A DNA stretch of 64,000 bases from Virgibacillus ihumii (GCF_902726655.1 NZ_CACVAN010000001.1:1426001-1490000); one strand, 5' to 3'; shown: positions 34,696-43,910, counted from the stretch's first letter. Made by a program: numbers and translations. The notes: generated from the letters alone by a model not told the origin.

Positions 34696-35751
34696 CTAGT
34701 ATTCCACCAAATCGGATTGAATGTAGTGATAAAGAAGTTCTTCCGTATGATGCAGCGACTTTTCATGGGTTCGTTCATAGGCGTGTGAAGAATCAATTCC
34801 CGGACCAATCAATCCGTGAATGATATCGTGACCGGCCCCCATTGCTGCAGATGCATCAGAACCGTAATATGGATAAATATCCAGCTTGTACTTGATATCG
34901 TTGGTTTCTGATAGATTTACAAGATGCTTTCGCAATCCATAATGGTACGGACCGCTTGCGTCTTTTACACAAATGGAAACGGTATACTCGTCCGTTGACT
35001 GCCCATCACCCATGGCACCCATATCCACTGCCATATATTCCACTGTTTCCGGGGTAATATTCGAATTACCGCCATAGCCAATTTCTTCATTGTTAGAAAT
35101 CAAAAAATGCGTGGTGTATGGCAGCGTCACGTTCTCCTCTTTCAGCCGCTTAATCAGCTGTAAGAGAACTGCAACACTTGCTTTGTCATCGAGATGGCGC
35201 GATTTAATGAAGCCGGTATCTGTGAGCTGTACCCGCGGGTCAAATGCTACAAAATCGCCAACTTCAATTCCGAGTGCACGTATGTCGTCAGCACTTTCCA
35301 CCTCCGCATCAATCCGCACTTCCATATTTTCCTGATTACGTTCAGCTTTACCGGCATCTTTATACACATGAACGGAAGTCTGATGCATCAGAATCGTCCC
35401 TGTGAAAACGTTACCGTCCGAGGTTTGTATTTCACAATACTCCCCTTCAACAGCATTAAAATGGAAGCCGCCAATCAAATCAATGCGAAGCCGCCCGTTA
35501 TCTTTCACTTCTTTAACCATTGCTCCCAATGTATCAACATGCGCTGTCAGCATACGGTGTTCATCCGTTTTTTTGCCGGGCAGTGTTGCAATCAGACCGC
35601 CTTTCCGATTGCGTTTTGTTTCCACTTGCAAATCCTTTAAGAAGTCTTCCACGAAGCTGATAACTTTACCGGTATTGCCGGATGGACTTGGGATGGAAAC
35701 AAGCTGTTGCAGCAATTCCTTTGTTTCATCAATATTTGGATATGTTGTCAT
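34696..35751 (-). CDS. M42 family metallopeptidase (glutamyl/deblocking aminopeptidase type)
   Basis: A 351-residue enzyme of the M42 family, which form large tetrahedral dodecamers trimming peptides in the cytoplasm. The two-metal site is complete: LTAHVDTLG (His and Asp), KSRHLDDKASVAV (bridging Asp), SNNEEIGYGG (catalytic and ligand Glu), EYMAVDMGAMGDG (Asp) and SSHAYERTH (His). It is close to Bacillus YsdC-type proteins. The substrate preference is not evident. Monocistronic. Confidence 0.92.
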   Translation of the reverse strand: MTTYPNIDETKELLQQLVSIPSPSGNTGKVISFVEDFLKDLQVETKRNRKGGLIATLPGKKTDEHRMLTAHVDTLGAMVKEVKDNGRLRIDLIGGFHFNAVEGEYCEIQTSDGNVFTGTILMHQTSVHVYKDAGKAERNQENMEVRIDAEVESADDIRALGIEVGDFVAFDPRVQLTDTGFIKSRHLDDKASVAVLLQLIKRLKEENVTLPYTTHFLISNNEEIGYGGNSNITPETVEYMAVDMGAMGDGQSTDEYTVSICVKDASGPYHYGLRKHLVNLSETNDIKYKLDIYPYYGSDASAAMGAGHDIIHGLIGPGIDSSHAYERTHEKSLHHTEELLYHYIQSDLVEY

Positions 35752-35910
35752 GAAACGCTTCCCCCTTCTATGTAGTTACCATTTCATTATAACACTATGG
35801 GGATAATTTTGAGCTTAAAATCGATTGATACCATACCGTTATCGTTCGTAAATTATTTATCTATGTTTTGCAGCATTTTCTTTGCTAAATTGTGAGAATT
35901 CCTTGCGAGC

Positions 35911-36315
35911 TTACCCTTCAATCACCTTTACCATATATTTTCTGCTGCCTCTCGGCCCATCAAATTCACAGAAGTAAACACCTTGCCACGTTCCAAGTAC
36001 CAGTTCGCCACCGGAAATAATCAAAGTCTGTTCATGTCCGACGGTACTTGTTTTCAAATGAGCAGCTGTATTTCCTTCTCCATGCCTGTCCGACGGATGC
36101 TCCCACGGGTAGGCCTCATCAAGCCGCATCAGCATGTCCGTTTTTACATCCGGATCTGCATTTTCATTCACAGTAATCCCTGCAGTAGTGTGCAGAGATG
36201 ATACAACTGCAATACCGTCTTTCACATTATTGTTTCGAATCCATTGTTCAATAGAGGAAGTAATATCGATCATGTCAGAATGTTTATTCGTACTTAAGTA
36301 AAATACATTTTCCAT
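35911..36315 (-). CDS. YjbQ family protein (UPF0047)
   Basis: A 134-residue protein of the YjbQ family. The conserved motifs [19 protein letters not shown] and [18 protein letters not shown] supply the His ligands, and the C-terminus has [16 protein letters not shown]. coli YjbQ has weak thiamine-phosphate synthase activity, but the physiological role is unclear. The frame extends to 36429, while the ATG at 36315 with AAAGGAA gives the normal length. Confidence 0.9.
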   Translation of the reverse strand: MENVFYLSTNKHSDMIDITSSIEQWIRNNNVKDGIAVVSSLHTTAGITVNENADPDVKTDMLMRLDEAYPWEHPSDRHGEGNTAAHLKTSTVGHEQTLIISGGELVLGTWQGVYFCEFDGPRGSRKYMVKVIEG

Positions 36316-36458
36316 TTTAGGTTTCCTTTCGCTAACATCTTTTTTGTTCATTCTACTGGAATTTGTTTTGAAAATAAACGGATATAAGATTCGATCGTTC
36401 TTTTCTACGACACCAAAGAATATCTTCACTGATTTTTGGTGGAACAGCTATTGTAAGT

Positions 36459-36494
36459 AAAAACCCCTCTAGACTAAGCCGGTCTTGAAGGGTT
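36459..36494 (-). terminator. Terminator at the truncated end of the sleL-like pseudogene
   Basis: AACCCTTCAAGAC pairs with GTCTAGAGGGGTT on the minus strand and is followed by TTTTT. It overlaps the last codons of the broken frame. Confidence 0.75.
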
Positions 36495-37165
36495 CTTGAA
36501 AAGGTCGAAAAAACATCGTGATCTTTAAGATACCTTCAAAGTCGATATTTATACCTGAATATCTTTTAGCCGAAACTAGGTTATAAATGTTATTAATCAG
36601 ATTTTGTCTAGTTGAAGGATTGTTTAATATTTGGCTGACCAATTCGGAATTAAATCCGATTGGCGTTAAATTGGTAATCTTGGCAAGCGGAGCCGTATCA
36701 CATCGCCATGCTGTTTCGATAGCCTCCAGTTCATTTAATTGACTAAAAGAACCGTCACTTGAAAGGTGGTATTCAAAAAAGAATCATACTTGGAATAGGG
36801 AGCGAAATCATTGATTAATGCAACATCATTATCCGTTCCAGTAATATAAATATAACTTAAAGTGGAGACTAAATATTCCGGAAGTTCCGGAATAAGCACT
36901 TCCATTCCTGGTTGCAAATTGTTCGGGTCTAACGCCGGATTCACCTCCATTAACCTGTCTAAAGAAACGTAAGCCATTTGTGCAATCTCATATAACGTGT
37001 CTCCCGATTGAACCGTTATGTCATTTTATCGATCAATAAAGCCTGACCGGGAACAATCTGTGGTGTGATCAACCCATTGACAAACCGAATAATATCAACT
37101 GAAATATTATATTTTTGACTAATCGAATACAGCGAATTACCGGAATTGACCGTATAAATAAACAA
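36469..37165 (-). pseudogene. Decayed LysM-LysM-GH18 spore lysin (SleL/YaaH-like)
   Basis: Remnant of a spore cortex-fragment lysin. A TTG start (37165) after AGAAGG gives the first LysM repeat (FIYTVNSGNSLYSISQKY), which stops at TAA 37016. Shifting frame restores a second LysM (TVQSGDTLYEIAQMAYVS, PGMEVLIPELPEY) and the beginning of a glycoside hydrolase 18 barrel. A second shift near 36775 continues it (SSDGSFSQLNELEAIETAW, APLAKITNLTPIGF, YSGINIDFEGI). The frame ends abruptly after that catalytic DxE region, inside a terminator hairpin; about half of the normal ~430 residues are missing. The order and motifs match SleL/YaaH N-acetylglucosaminidases. Two frameshifts plus a deletion make function very unlikely. 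Confidence 0.85.
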
Positions 37166-37448
37166 TCTTATCCTTCTCTTCAATTTAAACAACTGTCTAA
37201 AATATTGCTGGGCTAATCACAATATATTTTCAGCTGATTTTTGTTACCTGAATTGACATCGTTATAGTTAGCAGTTAGCTTCTTAATTATATTCGTTAAA
37301 ACCATATTATTACCGGGTAGTCATTCTTGGTGTCCTATCAATAATGGGAGGATTTTTATGTACATTTAACTTGTAACTTCATTAATACATAGTGTATAAT
37401 TTAAAAAAGGGAACATAAGTTCCTGAAAAGGAAAAGAGTTGAATATAA

Positions 37449-37859
37449 ATGAAAGATTGGGAGGCTTCTTACATAGCTGGGATTATTGATGGTGAAGGAA
37501 GTATTACGCTAACAAAAATGCATGTCAGAGAACACAGACGACCATGCATCTCGATTTCTTCAAATGACAAGGAATTACTATTATATATCCAGAACTTAGC
37601 TGGTGGTAGTATTTATAATAAAAAAAATTATAATCCAGCGAAGCATCAAAACTCATATACACTATACATTAAAACGAAAAAAGAAGTTTTTAATATCCTA
37701 AGAGTAATTCAACCGTTTTTAAGAATTGAACAAAAACGAAAACGTGCAAAATGGATTCTTGATGAATATGATTTAGTAACTGTAAGAAATGGAAAGTATA
37801 ATGAGGAATTATTGAACCAAAAAATTACTTTTGAAAATAATTTTTTAATCTTTAGATAA
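37449..37859 (+). CDS. Free-standing LAGLIDADG homing endonuclease
   Basis: A 136-residue single-motif protein: YIAGIIDGEGSITLTKMH (residues 8-25) is the LAGLIDADG helix with its catalytic Asp/Glu, and later LLLYIQNLAGGSIYNKKN and LRVIQPFLRIEQKRKRAKWI fit the family fold. One motif implies a homodimer cutting a near-palindromic site. The codon use is markedly AT-richer than its neighbours. It has its own promoter (TTGTAA, 18 bp, TATAAT at about 37390-37395). It lies outside but only about 190 bp beyond the 3' end of the intron-split tmRNA gene, convergent to it. The role in intron homing is inference from proximity. Confidence 0.88.
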   Translation: MKDWEASYIAGIIDGEGSITLTKMHVREHRRPCISISSNDKELLLYIQNLAGGSIYNKKNYNPAKHQNSYTLYIKTKKEVFNILRVIQPFLRIEQKRKRAKWILDEYDLVTVRNGKYNEELLNQKITFENNFLIFR

Positions 37860-37986
37860 CTTAAAATGATATTTATTTCATTTTTTAACCTATATATACC
37901 TACTACTGTTTTTCAAAGCTTTGATGTTAATGATTTGAACTTTATTTTATTATAGACTGCCTGTTTTTTCAGAGTAATACAAAATC

Positions 37987-38017
37987 AACCCAAATAAAAT
38001 GAAAAAACATTTGGGTT
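37987..38017. terminator. Hairpin between HEG and ssrA
   Basis: AACCCAAAT and ATTTGGGTT form a 9-bp stem in the spacer between the endonuclease gene and the tmRNA gene. It may serve as a backup terminator for either. Confidence 0.5.
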
Positions 38018-38023
38018 AAGTCA

Positions 38024-38056
38024 AAATAAAAAACCACCAACATTATGTATTGGTGG
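38024..38056 (-). terminator. tmRNA terminator
   Basis: On the minus strand CCACCAA, which includes the encoded CCA end, pairs with TTGGTGG and is followed by TTTTTTATTTT. Confidence 0.85.
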
Positions 38057-38685
38057 AGACGGTGGGACGTGCTCTTCCATGCTTTCGACATGGCACTGAC
38101 TATATCTTGAACCTGTTTTGCCAGGTACTCCGGCGTCTTATGCGGAACATTGATTTACCTTTCTTGGTATAGTTTCCACATCCTAGTACTACCATGATGG
38201 CAGCCTATGAGTCGATACACGGCTGTTGGATTGCTCCACATACCGCTCGGCATTGCCGTATCGCTTAAGGCGACTTAGGTTTCACCGATAAAGCCGGATT
38301 TTCACTTTTGCGTTGCCACAAAAGGCGACTATTTACTAATCGAACCCACGTCCAGAGATATCGCCACTCAAGCATCTACACGCATAGTTGGTATATTATC
38401 TTTCACTGCATCTTCAGCCTACCAACAGGCTTCAGAGCAGCTAGTCTGATTCGTTTCAACTGTCATCCTCAGACGGTGGATGACAGTATAGCCCGCTTCA
38501 TTTGAGACCCTTCAATCTGCCACACGGGCGATGGCAGGAAGGATCGCTTTAGAACTACTTACGCAGCTGCTAAAGCAGGTTGATTTGTTTCTTTGCCAGT
38601 TATTATAGGCGATAACGTTTTACGAGCCGTAACCTCGACGCGCAACTTGAGCTCAATCTATCCCTGTCGAATCCGTAACGTCCCC
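38051..38685 (-). ncRNA. ssrA: tmRNA gene, interrupted by a group I intron
   Basis: The 5' end GGGGACGTTACGGATTCGAC (from 38685) and the 3' end TCCCACCGTCTCCACCA (38051-38067) are typical Bacillus tmRNA and pair in the acceptor stem (GGGGACG with CGTCTCC). The tag frame is at 38559-38597, coding GKETNQPALAAA then TAA. In an ordinary gene GGACGTGGGTTCGA continues to TTCCCACCGTC; here a 271-nt insert sits in the T-loop (38068-38338). After its removal the T-arm GTGGG-TTCGATT-CCCAC is canonical, giving a mature RNA of 364 nt. It rescues stalled ribosomes together with SmpB, encoded just upstream. The precise splice points are inference. Confidence 0.95.
38068..38338 (-). mobile_element. Group I intron in the tmRNA T-loop
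   Basis: A 271-nt insert with group I hallmarks. The conserved P7 pairing is clear: GACTcATA (38206-38213) with TATAGTC inside AAGATATAGTC (38098-38108), including the usual bulged base. The last intron base is G at 38068. The exon end CGAU can pair with GTCG in the intron (ATAGTCGCC), placing the required U-G pair at the 5' splice site (38339). A P3-P8-type core and a GGTGAAACC segment lie between. It contains no reading frame of its own, so homing would need an external endonuclease. Splicing must occur for a working tmRNA. Confidence 0.88.
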
Positions 38686-38737
38686 ATGTAAGGAGAATCG
38701 CTCGGAATAGAACGAGCAATATTCAATTGATAATTTT

Positions 38738-38765
38738 ATTATAACATATGGACTGCTGAAATCAA
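38738..38765 (-). promoter_or_regulatory. ssrA promoter
   Basis: On the minus strand TTGATT (38760-38765), 16 bp, TATAAT (38738-38743), about 50 bp upstream of the mature tmRNA 5' end. A GCTCG/CGAGC hairpin lies in the leader that RNase P would remove. Confidence 0.65.
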
Positions 38766-38778
38766 TCCCTGGAAGGTT

Positions 38779-39243
38779 TTACCGCATATTTTCCTTGATA
38801 GCACGATCAACATCACGTTTCATCTGTTTACGTTTCAAGTCTTCACGTTTATCATATTTCTTTTTCCCTTTTCCAAGTCCAATCAGCACTTTAGCAACAC
38901 CATTTTTAATATAGACTTTTAGCGGTACCAATGCATACCCTTGCTGTTGTGTCAGCCCAACCAGTTTATCAATTTCTTTGCGGTGAAGCAGCAGTTTACG
39001 TGTACGAGTTGGATCATGGTTAAACCTGTTTCCCTGCTCATATGTTGCGATATGCATATTGATCAGATGGACCTCACCTTTGTTAATCCTTGCGTGCGAG
39101 TCCTTCAAATTTATCCGTCCGGCTCGAATCGATTTGATTTCAGTTCCCTGCAAAACAATTCCTGCTTCATACGTATCCTCAATAAAATAATCGTGCCGGG
39201 CTTTTTTGTTTTGTGCGATTGCTTTTCCGTTTCCCTTTGGCAT
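38779..39243 (-). CDS. smpB: SsrA-binding protein SmpB
   Basis: A 154-residue protein that binds the tRNA-like part of tmRNA and delivers it to stalled ribosomes. The family landmarks are all visible: [56 protein letters not shown] [34 protein letters not shown] and the basic tail [20 protein letters not shown]. It is located directly upstream of ssrA on the same strand, as in Bacillus subtilis. No anomalies are seen even though its RNA partner carries an intron. Confidence 0.97.
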   Translation of the reverse strand: MPKGNGKAIAQNKKARHDYFIEDTYEAGIVLQGTEIKSIRAGRINLKDSHARINKGEVHLINMHIATYEQGNRFNHDPTRTRKLLLHRKEIDKLVGLTQQQGYALVPLKVYIKNGVAKVLIGLGKGKKKYDKREDLKRKQMKRDVDRAIKENMR

Positions 39244-39345
39244 AGCGTGCTTCCTCCTACTACTTGCATGAACCTTATTCTATCAAAAACCTCCCAGAAT
39301 TCCAATTGTTTTTGATGCTGAATGTGTTTTTATAGGCCCTTGATA

Positions 39346-39452
39346 TGACAAGTCAAGATGAATTCCGGACCCTTGAAATTCCGGGAAACTCTTGAAGTCT
39401 CTGCGCAAACTCTCGAACATCCTCTAAACACTCCTATTTCATCTGCCGATCC
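39346..39452 (+). repeat. Degenerate 21-bp tandem repeat E
   Basis: Units starting CTCTTGAAGTCTCTG (39389), CTCTCGAACATCCTC (39410) and CTCCTATTTCATCTG (39431) are spaced exactly 21 bp, preceded by a 19-bp unit CCCTTGAAATTCCGG (39370) and a longer diverged one. Only the first eight or nine bases are conserved. It fills the spacer between zupT and smpB. Confidence 0.5.
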
Positions 39453-39458
39453 TTCAAC

Positions 39459-40268
39459 TTAAATAATCAACAGCAAACTCAGTGCCATAACAGCCATACC
39501 GCTGATTAAACCATAAATCGAAACATGTGCTTCATCATATTTTTTGGCAGCGGGAAGCAGTTCGTCAAGTGAAATAAACACCATAATTCCGGCAACTGCA
39601 GCAAAAATAACACCAAATGTGATATCACTCAAAAATGGCATAAGAATCAAAAAGCCGACAATTGCTCCAACTGGCTCAGCAATCCCTGATAAAAACGAAA
39701 GCCGAAATGCTTTGCGCTTATCACCTGTAGCATAGTATATCGGTACAGACACTGCAATTCCTTCAGGGATGTTATGGATTGCCACTGCTATCGCAATTGC
39801 CAAACCAAGTGCCGGATCCTGCAATGTGGACATAAACGTGGCAATACCTTCCGGAAAGTTATGAATTCCGATGGCCAGTGCAGTAAACACCCCCATCTTC
39901 AGTAAATCCGGGTCTTTTACTTTACTCCCGTTTTTTCCCATATCTTCTATTTTCTTTAACTCATGCGGGTTGGAATTCTTTGGTATGAAACGGTCTATCA
40001 AGGCTATTAATACTATTCCGCCAAAAAAGGATCCAACCGTAAGCCATGTTCCACCCGTCTCGCCAAGTTTTCCTACAAGCGATTCCTGCGCTTTTGTAAA
40101 AATATCAATAAACGATACATAAATCATCACACCCGCTGAAAACCCCAGCGCAAATGATAAAAATTTCGTATTGGTTGTTTTTGCAAAGAATGCCAGTAAA
40201 CTTCCTATCCCTGTTGCCAACCCGGCAACCAGCGTGAACAGGAAAGCTAACATAACATCATGTGACAT
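39459..40268 (-). CDS. ZIP-family metal transporter (ZupT-like)
   Basis: A 269-residue protein with eight hydrophobic helices. The metal-binding helices carry IHNFPEGIATFMS and AIHNIPEGIAVSVP, diagnostic of ZIP transporters of the ZupT type, which import zinc, iron or manganese without ATP. A cytosolic loop with HELKKIEDMGKNGSK separates helices 3 and 4. The frame opens at 40295, but ATG at 40268 follows GAGGGGGC by seven bases. It is inserted between rnr and smpB, a position that is empty in Bacillus subtilis. No Zur box is seen upstream. Confidence 0.9.
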   Translation of the reverse strand: MSHDVMLAFLFTLVAGLATGIGSLLAFFAKTTNTKFLSFALGFSAGVMIYVSFIDIFTKAQESLVGKLGETGGTWLTVGSFFGGIVLIALIDRFIPKNSNPHELKKIEDMGKNGSKVKDPDLLKMGVFTALAIGIHNFPEGIATFMSTLQDPALGLAIAIAVAIHNIPEGIAVSVPIYYATGDKRKAFRLSFLSGIAEPVGAIVGFLILMPFLSDITFGVIFAAVAGIMVFISLDELLPAAKKYDEAHVSIYGLISGMAVMALSLLLII

Positions 40269-40388
40269 CGCATTTGCCCCCTCGTGTTGTCCCAATTAAC
40301 AAATGTTTACCTTGGTCAACTTTTATAGTAACAGTTATATTCTATTCCAATTATTCACAAAATGCAACTGTAAAATTGTATAAAAAAA

Positions 40389-40451
40389 CTAATGCAGGTT
40401 CCTCACATCACTCAAATTTTGAATAAAAATTCGAGTGATGGCCCGCATTAG
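40389..40451 (-). terminator. Long two-part terminator after rnr
   Basis: On the minus strand CTAATGCGGG pairs with CCTGCATTAG, enclosing a second stem CATCACTCGAATTT with AAATTTGAGTGATG, followed by TTTTTTTAT. The combined stem is far longer than usual for a terminator. Confidence 0.85.
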
Positions 40452-40484
40452 CTTTCTGTTACAATTAAAATGTTAACCTTTGTT

Positions 40485-42641
40485 CTATTTTGCTTTTTTT
40501 CGTGGAGGCTGATTATCCACTAATTCAAAATCAACAACACGTTCATCGAGATTTACTTTGACGACTCGCACATCAACCTCTTCACCAATTCGGTAAATAT
40601 TCCCGGTTCGCTCCCCGATCATAGCATAACTGCGTTCATCAAAATGATAGTAATCATCCGTCAGATAACTTACATGAACAAGTCCCTCAACGGTATTTTC
40701 CAATTCGACAAACAAACCGAAATTAGTAACGGAACTGATAACACCAGTAAATTCCTCACCAATTTTATCCTGCATGAATTCGGCTTTTTTCAAGTCGTCC
40801 GTTTCACGTTCGGCATCAACTGCCGCCCGCTCCATTCCGGACGTATGACGAGCAATTTCCGGCATATGGTCTTTCCAGTATTTGAGTGTCTTCGGATCCA
40901 TTTTTTTGTCAATCAGATACGTTCGAATCAGCCGATGAACGGTTAAGTCCGGATAACGGCGGATCGGTGAGGTGAAATGGGTGTAAAAGTCGGTTGCCAG
41001 TCCGAAATGTCCAACACTTTGCGGATCATATTTTGCCTGCTGCATCGAACGCAGCATCAACTTGGATACGATCATTTCCTCGGGCTTTCCTTTCACCCCT
41101 TCGATTATTTTCTGCAATGCCTGCGGGTGAACCTCGTTTGCTTTTCCTTTAACAGCATAACCAAGCCCTGCGACAAACTCAAAGAAATGCTGCAGCTTTC
41201 CTTCGTCCGGATCTTCGTGGATACGGTGGATAAACGGAACATCCATCCAATGAAAATGTTCCGCAACTGTTTCATTGGCAGCAAGCATAAATTCTTCAAT
41301 CAACCGTTCTGCAACTGACCGTTCGCGTAACACGACATCACTCGCTTTTCCATTTTCATCAACGAGTACCTGTGCTTCTTTAAAGTCAAAATCAATTGCT
41401 CCGCGGCCCATTCGCTTGCCACGCAGTATTGCAGCGAGACTTTCCATCTGCTCAAACATCGGGACAAGCTCTTGGTATTTATCGCGAACTTCTTCATCAT
41501 GGTCAACTAATATTTTATTAACATCCCGGTATGTCATGCGTTCGTTCGTTTTAATAACGCTTTGAAAAATCTCGTGATTCACAACTTCACCTTTTGAACT
41601 AATTTCCATTTCACAACCGAGTGTCAGCCTGTCCACCTGTGGATTTAACGAACAAATTCCGTTGGACAGACGGTGTGGAATCATTGGAATGACCCGGTCA
41701 ACCAAATACACACTTGTTCCGCGCTCAAATGCTTCCTTATCAATTGGAGTATCCTGTTCCACATAGTAACTGACATCCGCGATATATACGCCCAGCATGT
41801 AATTGCCGTTGTCCAGTTTTTTAACGGAAACCGCATCATCCAGGTCCTTCGCGTCTGCACCGTCAATTGTGACAATTGTTTCATCCCGGCGGTCAACCCG
41901 ATTTTTCAATTCTGCTTCCTCAATTTCTTCCGGGGTGTTAGCCGCTTGCTCAAGCACCTCCTCGGGGAAATCTATTTTAATTCCGTTCTTATGAATGATG
42001 GAGATGATATCGATACCCGGATCATTTTTATGTCCGAGAATGTAAATGATTTCTCCTTCCGCACTCTTGCCGGCTTCCGGATATTTGGTAATATGAACGA
42101 TTACTTTATGTCCAGTGACAGCACCGCCAAAAGCTCCTTTTGAGATAAATATATCATTTGGAATCCGTTTATCATCAGCAATAACAAACCCAAATGATTT
42201 GTTATTTTCAAACGTTCCGACAATCTGATGTGTCGCCCGCTCCAAAATCCGGATGACAGTGCCTTCAGGTCTATTGCCATCATTGCTCTGCTTTTCAAGC
42301 CGAACCAGCACTGTATCATTATTCATTGCCGAACCCATATCAGAATGATGGATATAAATATCGGCCTGATTTTCATTATCCGGAATTAAAAATGCAAATC
42401 CTTTCGCATGCATCTGGATTCTTCCCCGGATCAAATTCATTTTTTCCGGAAGTCCGAAACGATTTTTCCGGGTCCGGACAAGTTCGCCTGTTTCTTCCAA
42501 TTCATTAAGTGATTTAATAAGTTCTTTAAAATCTTCTGATTCGGTCAATTCCAATTCCTGTTCCAATTCATTCACGGATAAAGGTTTTTCCCGATGTTCA
42601 TTAAAATAATCACGTAATCTGTCTTTAATTGTTTCACTCAT
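40485..42641 (-). CDS. rnr: Ribonuclease R
   Basis: A 718-residue 3'-5' exoribonuclease that degrades structured RNA, including mRNA tagged by the trans-translation pathway. An N-terminal winged helix ([19 protein letters not shown]) and cold-shock domains precede the RNB domain with [19 protein letters not shown] (catalytic Asp cluster) and [20 protein letters not shown], and an S1 domain ends the protein ([20 protein letters not shown]). It acts together with tmRNA and SmpB encoded nearby. ATG with a GAAGGTGAA site. The operon order secG-est-rnr is conserved with Bacillus. Confidence 0.96.
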   Translation of the reverse strand: MSETIKDRLRDYFNEHREKPLSVNELEQELELTESEDFKELIKSLNELEETGELVRTRKNRFGLPEKMNLIRGRIQMHAKGFAFLIPDNENQADIYIHHSDMGSAMNNDTVLVRLEKQSNDGNRPEGTVIRILERATHQIVGTFENNKSFGFVIADDKRIPNDIFISKGAFGGAVTGHKVIVHITKYPEAGKSAEGEIIYILGHKNDPGIDIISIIHKNGIKIDFPEEVLEQAANTPEEIEEAELKNRVDRRDETIVTIDGADAKDLDDAVSVKKLDNGNYMLGVYIADVSYYVEQDTPIDKEAFERGTSVYLVDRVIPMIPHRLSNGICSLNPQVDRLTLGCEMEISSKGEVVNHEIFQSVIKTNERMTYRDVNKILVDHDEEVRDKYQELVPMFEQMESLAAILRGKRMGRGAIDFDFKEAQVLVDENGKASDVVLRERSVAERLIEEFMLAANETVAEHFHWMDVPFIHRIHEDPDEGKLQHFFEFVAGLGYAVKGKANEVHPQALQKIIEGVKGKPEEMIVSKLMLRSMQQAKYDPQSVGHFGLATDFYTHFTSPIRRYPDLTVHRLIRTYLIDKKMDPKTLKYWKDHMPEIARHTSGMERAAVDAERETDDLKKAEFMQDKIGEEFTGVISSVTNFGLFVELENTVEGLVHVSYLTDDYYHFDERSYAMIGERTGNIYRIGEEVDVRVVKVNLDERVVDFELVDNQPPRKKAK

Positions 42642-42690
42642 ACGTTCACCTTCTTTCCCTAGTATTGTTCACGTTTTTTCAACATTATAA

Positions 42691-43437
42691 TCATTCACTC
42701 CAGTCAAGTGACTCGAGAAAATCATAAATATCCTCGTGCAATTGTTCTTTTTCCTTATCCATCGTTATCACATGGCTGGAATTTTTATACCATTTAATGT
42801 CTTTTTGATCGGATTGGATATTTTCATATATATAATCCGCACTGTCTGTGTTAATCATTTCATCCTGACCAGCCTGCACTATCAAGGCCGGCGAATAAAT
42901 CATATCAACATTATTTTTTACTTCTGTAATAAATTTCCCCAGGTCCCGGAACATTTCAGACGAATTATCAAGCAATTCACCAATTTCCTGATCAATCGTC
43001 TCCGCATCTTTTCCTTCCAGCTGCTTGAATTCTTTTGCTTTTGCCTGAAAACCTTTTGTGAGTTCCGTTTCATTGTCAAAAAACATTGGGGCACACATCG
43101 TAACAAGCCCCTTTACCCGATTGGAATAAGCAAGTTTTAAGCTGAGCACTCCACCAAGCGACAACCCTGCGACGGCAATTTCTTTATAACCCAGCTCTTT
43201 CAAATGATTATAAGCATTCTCAACGTCTTCCCACCATTGTGCCGCATTTGCCTCAATCAACGCTTCCGGTTCTTTTCCATGCCCCCGGTAAATCGGTGCA
43301 TGACTGGTATAGCCTTTTTTTTCCAAAAAACGCCCCAGCATGCGAACATCTGCCGAATGTCCGGTAAACCCATGTAATAATAATACCGCACGCGGGCCGG
43401 CTTCAAACGTAAATGGTTTTGGTAGTTTTATTTTCAT
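42691..43437 (-). CDS. yvaK: Carboxylesterase (YvaK/Est30 family)
   Basis: A 248-residue alpha/beta hydrolase of the Est30 type. The oxyanion region LLHGFTGHSADVRMLG, nucleophile motif GLSLGGVLSLKLAY (Ser near residue 93), acid in VQAGQDEMINTDSAD and the histidine in KNSSHVITMDKEKEQ complete the triad. Such enzymes hydrolyse short carboxylic esters; the natural substrate is unknown. It lies between secG and rnr in the conserved Bacillus order and has a GGAG-type site upstream. Confidence 0.92.
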   Translation of the reverse strand: MKIKLPKPFTFEAGPRAVLLLHGFTGHSADVRMLGRFLEKKGYTSHAPIYRGHGKEPEALIEANAAQWWEDVENAYNHLKELGYKEIAVAGLSLGGVLSLKLAYSNRVKGLVTMCAPMFFDNETELTKGFQAKAKEFKQLEGKDAETIDQEIGELLDNSSEMFRDLGKFITEVKNNVDMIYSPALIVQAGQDEMINTDSADYIYENIQSDQKDIKWYKNSSHVITMDKEKEQLHEDIYDFLESLDWSE

Positions 43438-43490
43438 TCTGCTACATCTCCTTCAGTAATTCCTGGTACAAATACCATACCCTATTAAAA

Positions 43491-43522
43491 AACCCTTATC
43501 ACATGATTTGCGATAAGGGTTT
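43491..43522 (-). terminator. Terminator after secG
   Basis: AACCCTTATC pairs with GATAAGGGTT on the minus strand and is followed by TTTTTT. It separates secG from the esterase gene, so the downstream genes need read-through or their own promoter. Confidence 0.85.
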
Positions 43523-43525
43523 TCT

Positions 43526-43762
43526 TTAAACTATATATGCACTTAGAAAAGCAAACACGAAAAACAGCACCCCGGTTACAACTGTTCCTCTGTGCAGCAC
43601 AAGATCTGCACCGCGGGCTTTCTGTTTTCCGAAGAGCTGTTCGGCACCGCCGGAAATTGCTCCGGAAAGTCCCTCACTCTTACCAGATTGCAATAAAATA
43701 AGCACAATCATTACAATTGCATCAATTACCAATAAAATATTTACGATTCCTGCCATAATCAA
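43526..43762 (-). CDS. secG: Preprotein translocase subunit SecG
   Basis: A 78-residue membrane protein with two helices (GIVNILLVIDAIVMIVLILL and TGVLFFVFAFLSAYIV) separated by the conserved LQSGKSEGLSGAISGGAEQLFGKQKARG. SecG stimulates the SecYE channel during protein export. The start is a TTG at 43762, seven bases after GGGGG; an ATG at 43756 is the alternative. It heads the secG-yvaK-rnr group. Confidence 0.95.
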   Translation of the reverse strand: MIMAGIVNILLVIDAIVMIVLILLQSGKSEGLSGAISGGAEQLFGKQKARGADLVLHRGTVVTGVLFFVFAFLSAYIV

Positions 43763-43910
43763 ATGACACCCCCTGTAACGGACAAATACCTACAAATAAT
43801 GTAGCATAATCACATACCGAACCGCAAGTTATTTCACCTTATTTTTGGACGTTTCACTGATTTCATTTTAACATAGAAAACAGACTATATACGAAATGGA
43901 TGGGTTAAAT

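Noticed and set aside
38308..38505. Plus-strand 65-codon open frame
   Set aside because: It lies antisense to tmRNA exon 1 and the group I intron, with no ribosome site.
37449..38685. Circularly permuted (two-piece) tmRNA as explanation for the insert
   Set aside because: The order of 5' and 3' halves is the normal one-piece order; only the T-loop is interrupted, and the insert has group I core pairings.
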